This document shows positions 1 to 6,434 of a DNA stretch of 9,852 nt, piece after piece. Made by a program: the position numbers and the translations under genes. The notes beneath the pieces were generated by a model. That model made no database searches and had not been told where the DNA came from. It was given only the letters and a program-made list of their open reading frames with translations. The stretch is from a halophilic archaeon J07HX64 (lineage in GTDB: Archaea; Halobacteriota; Halobacteria; Halobacteriales; Haloarculaceae). The stretch is taken from contig KE356579.1 in NCBI GenBank assembly GCA_000416085.1, positions 1,220,264 through 1,230,115 on the forward strand, in the 5' to 3' direction. Each line of letters opens with the position of its first letter. Within the stretch, counting starts at the first letter, position 1.

Positions 1-784
1 CTGTCAGAGTGTCGTAGATGTGACCCGACCGAACTCCATTGAGAGCCTCCGCAGGATTCGACCAAGTACGACTCATTCGTCGCTCACCTCAGCGTGGGGA
101 TTCGGCTTATCGAATCCATCTCTGTAACACGGCTAGCAGGGAAGCTCTTTGAACAATGGCGAACAGTCGCAGTCGTCCGGTCGCGTCGGTCGGTGTGCGT
201 ATGGTTCGTCTCGATTGGCCTGCTGGTGATTGGTACAGTATATCTGAAGTTGACGAGTGACCGATACACACGCTGTACCTTACGTTCCAGTACAAATACC
301 ATTCCAATCTGGTGGGCGTCTCACCAGTCAATCTACACGCCTACTTTCCGGTTGAGAATGATTCTATGACACACTGACCACATTTGAGCGCAGGTTTCAG
401 AGCACATGTGCCAGTAATAGCCATCCCAAGACTATTGTTCACGTCCGTTTAGCGGCTGTCTACCGACGGCTGGAGCCGATTACATGCTCGAAAGGTCTGA
501 TCATCGCAGCCTCACAACAGTCTCACGCGCGACTTACACGCCTCAATGGCGACACTCACAGGCACGCATCCTCACAGATAGCGGAGTTTTGTTTGACTCT
601 ACGCAAGCGGTCCCACAGCAGATCAATCACTCTCCAGATTACACGAAACCACACCCGCCAGAGGTTGTATGGGAGTCTGTACGCCGGTCGTTAATCAGCC
701 TCGGTTGTGACGCGCACGATGGCATAGCCCATCACCGCTGAGAGGCGCTAAATCACTACAGGGTTAATTCGATGGTCGGCCGAG
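1..784. other. Gene-poor stretch, probably decayed DNA
   Basis: I see no convincing gene here. The best coding-like frame on the + strand runs from about 43 to 369 (possible GTG start at 94). It would give one hydrophobic segment (VWFVSIGLLVIGTVYLKL, around 208-261) after a basic stretch, then turns into Ser/Thr/Arg-rich sequence with no haloarchaeal character. A second open frame at 484-741 is rich in His, Gln and Ser and resembles no family I know. Composition is less GC-rich than in the operon at the right end. No tRNA, transposase or terminal inverted repeat is recognisable. The likeliest reading is old coding DNA that has lost its frames. Confidence 0.4.
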
Positions 785-1128
785 ATGTCTCGTATGCTGG
801 AGTACGGCGAGGATTGGGAGTACATTCCGGCGACTCGGATCGAACAGTCGGACGAGTCTTTGGAAAGGTCGGCAAAATCAGAGTGTACGATGCGAAGTTG
901 CACTCGCTCGTCGGATGGAGTCCGGTGATCACAATCTTACTCGTGCTCACGTCGTTTCTGGTAAGTGTTATCTCCGTTCTCGTTGCCTCGACAGGGGCCC
1001 TCGACATATTGAAGATTGTCCTGTCGTTCACCGCGGTGTTGTTTGCCGTCTTCTCGACAGAAAGAGTCACGCGAATCGACAGCGCCGTGATGAGTGAAAC
1101 AACAGACTCGAATTCGGACCCGGAGTGA
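785..1128 (+). pseudogene. Frameshifted small membrane protein
   Basis: Two frames join into one plausible protein of about 114 residues. From ATG 785 the frame gives an acidic start (MSRMLEYGEDWEYIPATRIE) and stays coding-like to about 863. It then degrades and stops, while the next frame becomes coding-like at once (KVGKIRVYDAKLHSLVGWSP) and runs to the TGA at 1126-1128. Restoring one A in the run near 864-866 would give a continuous LEKVGK. The second half holds two hydrophobic segments (about 916-990 and 1000-1050), so the product would be a small two-helix membrane protein with a charged cytoplasmic start. A complete frame from ATG 772 exists, but its first 30 codons lack the acidic character and look like a shadow. 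I do not recognise the family. The next broken gene begins within a few bases. Confidence 0.5.
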
Positions 1129-1131
1129 GGT

Positions 1132-1560
1132 GTGATAATCCACGGCGGGGTATGTCGAGCGGCTCGAATTGTGCCGAGGCTACTCTGGCCACGGCGAGTT
1201 CGCTCGAACGCTCACCTGTACGAGGCAGACAGCGATTGGGTGAGACGCGACGAGATTGTTGACGCGATTCGATGGGGAAATCACAAAAGTCTCCTCGGTG
1301 TCCCGGTTGCCCTCTCGAACCGGGTCAACCAGACCGAGGGAGTCACTGTCTCGCCCGGGCACGAGGCGTTCATCGACCGAACAGACATCGACGGCGAGGA
1401 GCACTTTCGGCTCCGGGCGGAAGCACAGCAGGCCATTGACCGCGTCGACGAACTGCGCGAGGCACTCGAGCGTCCGATGGAGGAACTTCTCGACAACGAG
1501 GGTGTTCCCATCACCTTCGAACCGCTGAGTATCCGTCGAACGCTAGATGACGACGAACGC
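1132..1560 (+). pseudogene. Frameshifted N-terminal part, helix-turn-helix-like protein
   Basis: Residues that read well in frame from about 1213 to 1550 (HLYEADSDWVRRDEIVDAIR, then GNHKSLLG, RVNQTEG, HFRLRAEAQQAIDRVDELRE) look like a winged-helix domain followed by a short helical stretch. Upstream of 1213 this frame is poor, but the neighbouring frame (1139-1213) reads YSGHGEFARTL, which joins naturally to HLYEAD if one C is restored at 1211-1214. No ATG opens that upstream frame; GTG at 1132 may be the original start with a further slip in the G run at 1147-1150. After about 1550 the frame stays open to 2220 without a stop, but the true coding signal moves to the frame of the next feature. 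The two are therefore probably halves of one gene of about 285 codons. Family not recognised; DNA binding is an inference from the pattern only. Confidence 0.45.
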
Positions 1561-2008
1561 GGAGCCTCCCGATGGACGCCTGGCCCTGGCGAGGACCGTC
1601 TGCTGGCCGGGTACTGGAACGACGTTGGCGGGAGTTATCGTTCCAGAGGTCCATATCGGAAAGACCGGCCCCTCCGACTGGCCGGCAGGGTCCAGCAAAC
1701 GAATGATCGACGGGCTCCGGTTCCGCTCCGAGTACAGGGACGAGATTACCGTACAGGCGGCGTTCAGCCAGTCACAACTCAGAGACATCGTCGAGGACCG
1801 TCACGTGGAGGTTATCGAACTAAAGAGCAGTCTCAACCGTCCAGTGATTGGACAGGCGATTGCCGGCCGAGACATGTTCAAGCGCGATTACGAGCCGCGA
1901 ACCGTCGAACCGGTCGTCGTCTGCGGGAGTGGCGACCTCACTCTGGAGTGGATGTGCCGGCGGAACGGGATTCGAGTCGAGATTGTCGACCCTATGGACG
2001 ATATCTGA
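1547..2008 (+). CDS. PD-(D/E)XK-like domain protein, possibly half of a split gene
   Basis: A 153-residue product from ATG 1547. The convincing part starts near residue 29 (GVIVPEVHIGKTG) and runs to the end. The arrangement of D55 (MIDGLRF), E91-L-K93 (EVIELK) and Q103 (NRPVIGQAIAGRDMF), followed by a hydrophobic strand (VEPVVVCG) and a final strand (IRVEIVD), resembles the core of PD-(D/E)XK nuclease-fold proteins: Asp, then ExK, then a helix with Gln. This is pattern reading, not a family match. A TAG lies directly before the ATG in the same frame, so the frame can stand alone. However, the first 20-25 residues are unconvincing, and the preceding winged-helix-like frame lacks its own stop and joins smoothly if one C is removed near 1569. 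Either a translated gene overlapping its neighbour, or the C-terminal half of a pseudogene with the preceding feature. Confidence 0.5.
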   Translation: MTTNAEPPDGRLALARTVCWPGTGTTLAGVIVPEVHIGKTGPSDWPAGSSKRMIDGLRFRSEYRDEITVQAAFSQSQLRDIVEDRHVEVIELKSSLNRPVIGQAIAGRDMFKRDYEPRTVEPVVVCGSGDLTLEWMCRRNGIRVEIVDPMDDI

Positions 2009-2076
2009 GTGGCGCAACTGTCTCAATTGTGGTGACGAACTTTTTTCTCGAACAACTCCTCGAATACGGGATATTG

Positions 2077-2104
2077 ACGCTTACAATTTCAGCTAAACGC
2101 TTAC
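2077..2104 (+). promoter_or_regulatory. Direct repeat ahead of antitoxin gene, possible operator
   Basis: The octamer ACGCTTAC occurs at 2077-2084 and again at 2097-2104, a start-to-start distance of 20 bp, close to two turns of the helix. It lies 26 nt before the DUF433 start codon, where a promoter or leader would be. Many antitoxins autoregulate through paired sites, so an operator is a reasonable guess, but two octamers can also arise by chance. Confidence 0.25.
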
Positions 2105-2113
2105 CCATACACA

Positions 2114-2118
2114 GGAGG
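2114..2118 (+). promoter_or_regulatory. Shine-Dalgarno GGAGG for the DUF433 gene
   Basis: GGAGG ends 11 nt before ATG 2130. Strong Shine-Dalgarno sites are uncommon in haloarchaea, where leaderless transcripts dominate, so this supports both the chosen start and a leadered transcript. Confidence 0.5.
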
Positions 2119-2129
2119 AAGGTACTAAT

Positions 2130-2405
2130 ATGGCGATCGTACAGACAGACGACACACTCGGCGGGAAGCCGCGACTCGAAGGACGACGGGTTTCCGTCCT
2201 GCACATCGCCGAGATGGTGATAGATGCCGGGAAGTCGCCTGAGACCACCGCCGATCAGCTCGACATTGGTCTCGACGAGGTACACGGGGCACTCGCCTAC
2301 TACTACCGGAATATCGACAAGATGAACAAACTCCGGGAGGAACAGCGCGAGCTACGCGAGCAGATCAAAGAGGAGTCGCCCATCCCGGAGACGGCGGAAA
2401 AATAA
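2130..2405 (+). CDS. DUF433 domain protein (antitoxin-like)
   Basis: Intact 91-residue protein. The family signature is clear: a start with GGKPRLEGRRVSVLHIAEMV (residues 11-30), then KSPETTADQL and the typical ALAYYYRNIDKMNKLR (55-69) at the end of the domain, followed by a charged helical tail (about 64-82). DUF433 proteins are small helix-turn-helix-like proteins often encoded just before a DUF5615 PIN-like protein, and the pair is treated as a toxin-antitoxin-type module. The DUF5615 partner follows here after 2 nt but is broken, so this gene may be an orphaned antitoxin or may act on a homologous partner elsewhere. ATG 2130 is preceded by GGAGG. Direct repeats at 2077-2104 could be its own operator. 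Confidence 0.85.
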   Translation: MAIVQTDDTLGGKPRLEGRRVSVLHIAEMVIDAGKSPETTADQLDIGLDEVHGALAYYYRNIDKMNKLREEQRELREQIKEESPIPETAEK

Positions 2406-2407
2406 CC

Positions 2408-2740
2408 GTGTTCGCGTTCGTGGCCGACGAGCACGTTCCCATGCCGGTGGTCAACGCGCTCCGTTCCAATGGCTAGGACGTACACCGCGCACAGGATGAA
2501 TACGGCGAGGATACGGACGATGACGACCTTCTCGAAGCCTGCGATGACGACGGTTACGTGATGCTCACGAATAATAACGACTTTGCCCGCCTTGCCCGGG
2601 AGATTGAATACTCCGGCGTAATACTCTAGAACGATCAGGAGCTACGGCCGCGCGACGTTGTCCGGGCTGTCGTCCGTATCGAGAGAGCACACCGCGACGG
2701 TCTGGAAAACCGGATAGTGTGGCTCGAAGGGTGGATGTGA
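2408..2740 (+). pseudogene. DUF5615 PIN-like protein with two in-frame TAG codons
   Basis: One continuous frame from GTG 2408 to TGA 2738-2740 gives a full-length (110 codon) DUF5615 protein apart from TAG at codon 23 (2474-2476) and codon 74 (2627-2629). Recognisable parts are the opening FVADEHVP (acidic pair D7-E8), the DDDDLLEAC segment, the VMLTNNNDFARL strand-loop with D58, the GVIL strand, and the closing RIVWLEGWM. These proteins have a PIN-like fold and are presumed RNases, toxic partners of DUF433. In haloarchaeal relatives, as I remember them, both TAG positions hold Tyr (RSNGYDV and GVVIYT), and Tyr codons become TAG by one change. The rest of the frame is well kept, so loss appears recent. 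Without stop suppression only a 22-residue peptide would be made. Confidence 0.8.
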
Positions 2741-3080
2741 TATAGACATCTAAGGAGCGTAGACCGGCCCGGTCGGAGATTCCGGGCGTTATAATTGGTA
2801 ACAGCATGTACCACCCGATACAGTCTCACCGGACGTTCCTGCAACGTACAGGCGCCGGAGCCGGGTTTAATACCCAGATTCCGGGTGTGCCGGTCTGTTA
2901 CAGGCCGATATCGAGGACGAGTACCAGTCATCGGATACCGGGTCGTACTAACGGAGGAAATTCAGCAACGAGTGGAGCGGAGTCGCTACACCTGAATCAT
3001 TCTGAAACAGGATCTGCCGGATAGAGGCCAGAGGGCTCAGTATGGCTCCGTCTGTTCAGAAAATCCACTCAGCGATGCAC
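2741..3080. other. Spacer without a convincing gene
   Basis: A perfect 13-base palindrome (GACCGG, C, CCGGTC) lies at 2762-2774, shortly after the end of the broken toxin gene. It might be a protein site; the single-base centre makes it a poor hairpin. An A/T-rich TTATAATT follows at 2789-2796. Short acidic stretches occur on the + strand (for example LLQADIEDEYQSSDTGSY, about 2893-2946, ending at TAA), which may be the remains of another gene, but I cannot build a protein from them. Confidence 0.35.
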
Positions 3081-3498
3081 TCAGGAGAAATGCAGTTGGA
3101 TATCGGTCGCGGTGACGAATGACTGATGTATTACGAGCGGAAACAGGAGTCCGAGAGCAACCCCGATCGGCGGCAGGAGTGGTATCAGTGATTCCGGAAC
3201 GCCGTCGGTGAGGATGCCCGCAGCGATCACCGGCGCGTCGCCGACAAGACTCGACACACGGTCCGGGTAGGCGGCCGACACCGCCGTTCCGGCGAACAGC
3301 AGTTCGTAACCGGCGATCAGGCCGACGGTCCGCAGCGGTCGCCGGACCAGTTCGTTCGCGCGGTACTCCGCCGCCTCCATCGGCGACCGCTCCTCGCCGT
3401 GCTGGTGCCGACGCTCCTGTGGCGAGAGCCGTCCAAACAGCATCGCCAATCCCGGTCCCGATGACCAGATAGAGGTATTTCAGAACGAATCTGACCAT
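3081..3498 (-). pseudogene. Frameshifted three-helix membrane protein
   Basis: The first 14-17 codons from ATG 3498 read MVRFVLKYLYLVIGTG, half of a membrane helix. The frame then turns Arg/Ala-rich and meaningless, while the neighbouring frame continues the helix (LAMLFGRLSPQERRHQHGEE) and runs to TGA at 3081-3083. Skipping one base near 3449-3454 gives a smooth protein of about 138 residues: helix 1 at 3-22, a charged loop, helix 2 (TVGLIAGYELLFAGTAVSAA), a loop, and helix 3 (LLPPIGVALGLLFPLVIHQ). I do not recognise the family. A near-consensus TATA box sits 23 nt before ATG 3498, which supports that start and the N-terminal frame. Simple decay by a one-base insertion is likeliest; a +1 programmed shift is not excluded. 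Confidence 0.6.
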
Positions 3499-3516
3499 AC
3501 GTGGCTTACCGAACCG

Positions 3517-3525
3517 ATTTATAAA
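3517..3525 (-). promoter_or_regulatory. TATA box, leaderless promoter for the 3498 gene
   Basis: On the - strand the sequence TTTATAAAT is centred 23 nt upstream of ATG 3498, the spacing expected when transcription begins at or just before the start codon. The core is nearly symmetric, so it could also serve the + strand, where an ATG at 3548 lies 27 nt away. Confidence 0.55.
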
Positions 3526-3622
3526 AAATTACTGTGTGTGAACCACAATGAACAGTACCAGCGAGCAGAAAAACTGCAGTTGGCGTGGGCCGGGGTCGTC
3601 TTTACCCCTCGACTTTATAGAT

Positions 3623-3945
3623 TTATAACATGAATGCGTTGGGGTTCGTACGGAACTCGTCGATTTTCACGATAGCGAGAGATGATGTCTCTCGAATCGT
3701 CGTATTAACCATGTGCTTACAGGCTCGTCCTGATACTCCCATGCAGGACAGGCACAGTCTGATGGAATCCCGCCCTCAAGATGAACCGTGTAGGTGTGCT
3801 GTTTAGAGAGCAAAGTGATACACAACCCCGTGTTCAGATATTCTGTACACAGTGTCTTGTCCGGTGCGAGTGTTGTTTTGCCATTCCCTTTGGTGTACCA
3901 AACGAAACCGATGAGACAAGTTGCACCCACCGAGGCAGGCAACAA
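3623..3945 (-). pseudogene. SWIM zinc-finger protein, frameshifted within the zinc site
   Basis: On the - strand the frame ending around 3725 reads HTYTVHLEGG then IPSDCACPAWEYQDEP, the first half of a SWIM motif (CxC; Cys codons at 3754-3756 and 3748-3750). In the same frame the next residues are VSTWLIRR, but one base over the sequence reads CKHMVNTTIRE (3719-3721 onward), which supplies the missing Cys and His of CxC-x(n)-CxH. That frame ends with TAA at 3623-3625 after 32 residues. Restoring one base near 3722 rebuilds the domain. SWIM domains bind DNA or protein, and haloarchaea carry many small SWIM proteins of unknown role. The N-terminal part is uncertain: the only start in frame is TTG 3945, and the upstream residues do not resemble relatives, so further slips are likely there. 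Confidence 0.65.
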
Positions 3946-3990
3946 AACGGTCGACGACGGGGATGAGAGTCGTAGTGATCACTGGTCCGC

Positions 3991-5277
3991 TCAGTCACCC
4001 GTAGCAGGGGTCACCGCGGGATCTTCGACGGTTTCATTCACCTGCGTAACAACGAGATAGAGCGCCACTACCCCGGCGAACGTGGCGATGACGAACGGGA
4101 CCTCGAACGCAAAACCCACGAGAATGCCCGAGAACAGCGCCCCAAAGGCGATACCCAGTCCAAAGCCTGTCGTCAACAGGGACAACGTTGATCCCGACTG
4201 TCCCGCCTTGGCGACGTCGCCGGCGAGTGCAAGCGATGGCGCGAACACAGCTGCGACGGCGACACCCTGCAGAAAGCGGAGCCCGACCATCACGAGCGAC
4301 GAGGTCACAAAGCCCTGGAGCAGTGTCGTCGGGAGCAAAAGAACGAACCCCCCGAGCAGGAACGGTTTACGACCGTAGCGGTCGCTGAGCCGGCCGATCG
4401 GTAACTGGAACAGGACGTTCGCCAGCACTCCTGCACCGAACTGGAGTGAAAAGAGAAACTCTCCCTGCCCGAGGCGGCCGTTGATGACGTTCGCGAGCGG
4501 AGCAAACAGCGCAAGGCTAAATGCCATCACGATGGTCGCAAGTCCCAGCGCGAAGACGGGGTCCAGCCCCGGCCCGTCGGGGTTGCGCATCTGTATCGAG
4601 ATCTCCTGGCTCGCCTCGTCCCCACCTGTCTCGGGGTCCTGGATCAGGACGGTTATGAGCGCGAAGCTAACAACCGCCCCGACAACCGCCACGAGAAAGG
4701 CTGCGTCGAATCCGGAGAGTGAGGCCCCGGCAACACTGTACGGTCCGGCGTTGACCACGAAACCAGCCACCAGCGGGCCGACACCGAAGCCGAGCAGTCG
4801 GAAGGTGTTGAACAGACCGAAGTTTTCGCCGCGCTCATCTGCCGCCGAGTACTCGTTGACCAGCGCAACCGTGACCGGAATAGTAAACGCGGCACCGACA
4901 CCCTGTAGCGCTCGCATCGCGAGAATAGAGACGTAGCTACGGAAGAAGATGTACCCCGCTGAGCCAACGGCCACGAGCGTCAGCCCGGTCAGGAGAAACA
5001 CCTTTCGCTTGCCCGACCGGTCGGACCACGCCCCGGTAAACGGCTGGCTGAAGCTGTTCAGGAAGCCAAACAACGAGAGTACGACCCCGATGAGCAGCTC
5101 CGGCGTGACGGTGAATGAGATGCCTGCAGGCGAGACCGTCGTTCCTACAAAGGTAGGGAGAGCGACGACCTGTCCGATGTACAGAGGAAGAACCACCACG
5201 AGAAATGAGTTCGCGAGCGCACCAACCATCCGTGCAGTAGCAAGCGCTAAAATACGGGAGTCGAGATTGAAATCCAT
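3991..5277 (-). CDS. MFS transporter, 12 transmembrane segments
   Basis: Intact 428-residue major facilitator superfamily protein of normal length. Both halves carry the loop motif: GAWSDRSGKRK (82-92) between helices 2 and 3 and GRLSDRYGRK (295-304) between helices 8 and 9. Each half also repeats the following RxLQGV signature (RALQGVGAAF at 122-131; RFLQGVAVAA at 334-343). A charged central loop (about 213-238) separates the halves, and the tail is acidic. Families with this layout are often proton-coupled exporters of drugs or metabolites, but the substrate cannot be read from sequence. ATG 5277 is chosen over the TTG one codon earlier. It stands alone on its strand, flanked by decayed genes, and shows no damage itself. 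A 10-base palindrome (AGTGATCACT, 3974-3983) lies just past the stop codon. Confidence 0.93.
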   Translation of the reverse strand: MDFNLDSRILALATARMVGALANSFLVVVLPLYIGQVVALPTFVGTTVSPAGISFTVTPELLIGVVLSLFGFLNSFSQPFTGAWSDRSGKRKVFLLTGLTLVAVGSAGYIFFRSYVSILAMRALQGVGAAFTIPVTVALVNEYSAADERGENFGLFNTFRLLGFGVGPLVAGFVVNAGPYSVAGASLSGFDAAFLVAVVGAVVSFALITVLIQDPETGGDEASQEISIQMRNPDGPGLDPVFALGLATIVMAFSLALFAPLANVINGRLGQGEFLFSLQFGAGVLANVLFQLPIGRLSDRYGRKPFLLGGFVLLLPTTLLQGFVTSSLVMVGLRFLQGVAVAAVFAPSLALAGDVAKAGQSGSTLSLLTTGFGLGIAFGALFSGILVGFAFEVPFVIATFAGVVALYLVVTQVNETVEDPAVTPATGD

Positions 5278-5299
5278 CAACCCATTATAGTGGTATAAC

Positions 5300-5308
5300 G
5301 CATATTAG
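5300..5308 (-). promoter_or_regulatory. Possible TATA box for the MFS gene
   Basis: On the - strand CTAATATG is centred about 27 nt before ATG 5277, and a second A/T-rich site, GTTATACC (5292-5299), is about 19 nt before it. The first has the better spacing for a leaderless transcript. Confidence 0.35.
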
Positions 5309-5707
5309 GTTGTTCACTCCGACGAGGCTCAGGCAAGCCGCACAGATGTGGGGCTTGCTGTTGGCGCTATCGACGTGAGCCTCGGCGTGACGACTCCAAA
5401 AAACACGGAGACACCGGTGCTGGTCAACTCGTATCCGCTCCTCTCTGACGTGTAACGGAATGTAAACCAGCCTCGGAGAGTTGTTCGGGGCGTCCTACCG
5501 AACGGATTACAGTACGACCGACCGGTTCCTGGACGGTTTGGGTCCGTCCAACACATCACACGCCAGACCCCCTCGCTCAAAGACGATGAACTGGTCCCAA
5601 ACGCCGCCGAACCAGTCGAAATCGACCGTGAACAGATAACGGGCGTGGATTCCAGTATGACGGATGAAATCTTTTAGATGACTGGAACTTCCGGGTCAGA
5701 CGTGTGA
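5309..5707 (+). pseudogene. Acidic protein with two internal stops, family unknown
   Basis: One frame keeps a haloarchaeal style over about 130 codons: EAQASRTDVGLAVGAIDVSL, then PVLVNSYPLLSDV, then after TAA (5453-5455) VVRGVLPNGLQYDRP and SLKDDELVPNAAEPVEIDRE, QITGVDSSMTDEIF, then TAG (5675-5677) and a short end at TGA 5705-5707. The two stops lie inside otherwise good coding sequence, so this looks like a decayed gene or gene fragment. No ATG begins it: the frame opens directly after a TAG next to the MFS promoter, which suggests 5' truncation. I recognise no domain. A hydrophobic stretch in another frame downstream (FVGAAVVILLC, about 5739-5771) could be a lost C-terminal helix. Confidence 0.4.
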
Positions 5708-5865
5708 TGTCGAAGAGAACGACTACATCCCCCACTGATTCGTCGGTGCAGCGGTCGTAATCCTGCTGTGTCGGCACGCGACCGTCGAGTGACGCAGATC
5801 CCGATACTCATCGGTCCGAGAACAAAGCCCACACGACCTGCCTCACAGACACCGGGAGCGAGCAG

Positions 5866-6127
5866 TTGATATCACCCTCACCGGGCCCGAATAAACAGCG
5901 ATCTTCCGTGCTTTGTGTCGGCCATCCGGAATACGCTATTGCTGTCGTCTCGAGGCTGTCCGAGGATACGGAAAAAAGTACGATCGTAGTATCGAGTGTT
6001 CCAATATCGGAACAACTCCGGTCACAGGGGGTACCTATTCTCCGGTGACCGGAACTATCAACAGGTGTATAATCAGTCAGATTAAACCGCGGAAACAGAC
6101 ATGTTGCTGTTGTCGGTGTGCCTGTTA
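5866..6127 (+). pseudogene. Remnant resembling a TrkA-N (RCK) nucleotide-binding domain
   Basis: From about 5896 the + strand reads SSVLCVGHPEYAIAVVSRL, then STIVVSSVP and SEQLRSQGVPILR before TGA at 6046-6048. One base over, the sequence continues GDRNYQQVYNQSD (6044-6082), a TAA, then ETDMLLLSV (6092-6118). This order (first strand with CVG, helix, second strand, LRxxGVxxLxGD, a helix, and a hydrophobic strand) is the layout of TrkA-N/RCK domains of potassium transport regulators, which bind NAD(H) or nucleotides. The usual glycine-rich loop is poor and no start codon is present. At least one frameshift and one stop break it. The same frame stays suggestive to about 6190, inside the zinc-ribbon gene on the other strand, which may be coincidence. 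Weak assignment from pattern only. Confidence 0.3.
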
Positions 6128-6271
6128 GAACGTGAAAACAGCAACATCGCCGCCGCAGTCGGGACAGTTCGCTATCTCCGCAGAGAGGTTCTTTCCGCAC
6201 TCACGGCACTCGTGGTGCTGCTCTTCGCTGATTCGACCGCCGCCGTCTGTCAGGAGCGACATTAGACTCAT
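6125..6271 (-). CDS. Small zinc-ribbon protein
   Basis: A 48-residue protein with two zinc knuckles, Cys22-x2-Cys25 (HECRECG) and Cys36-x2-Cys39 (CPDCGGD), 10 residues apart, which together would bind one zinc ion. Small proteins of this shape, with a short variable start and a zinc ribbon ending in an aromatic residue, are abundant in haloarchaea; several studied ones affect stress response, swarming or biofilm growth, but this one has no assigned role. ATG 6271 is chosen; ATG 6262 is an alternative giving 45 residues. The frame remains open upstream to 6487, but that part has no family character and lies across the A/T-rich promoter region. The 3' end overlaps a decayed + strand frame. Confidence 0.75.
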   Translation of the reverse strand: MSLMSLLTDGGGRISEEQHHECRECGKNLSAEIANCPDCGGDVAVFTF

Positions 6272-6278
6272 GACGAGT

Positions 6279-6308
6279 ATATATATGGAGGTGATACGCG
6301 ATAATAAA
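6279..6308 (-). promoter_or_regulatory. Promoter region of the zinc-ribbon gene
   Basis: Two A/T-rich elements on the - strand fit leaderless transcription: TTTATTAT (about 6301-6308), centred some 33 nt before ATG 6271, and TATATATA (6279-6286), centred about 21 nt before ATG 6262. Which one is used would decide which start codon is used. Confidence 0.4.
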
Positions 6309-6434
6309 TCCTTTGCAGCCACACACAACCGACCCACATATCCTGACAGCTCCTCGGTTTTCGAGCGAGACACACCAGCTGAGATCCGATCTGTGGCCGG
6401 TGAATCGCCCACAACTCGACGTGAGACGGTCCGT

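Noticed and set aside
484..741. Open frame of 85 codons on the + strand
   Set aside because: His/Gln/Ser-rich product without halophile character, promoter or recognisable motif; left as part of the gene-poor stretch.
1132..2220. A single 362-residue protein read straight through in one frame
   Set aside because: After about 1560 this frame is Arg/Pro-rich and loses all coding character, while another frame over 1571-2008 reads as a sensible folded protein.
2408..2740. TAG read as pyrrolysine in the toxin-like gene
   Set aside because: No pyrrolysine machinery is visible here, and two Tyr-to-TAG mutations in a neighbourhood full of broken genes explain the data more simply.
3974..3983. Palindrome AGTGATCACT after the MFS gene as a terminator
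   Set aside because: A perfect palindrome without a loop cannot form a useful hairpin, no T-run follows, and archaeal termination does not usually need one.
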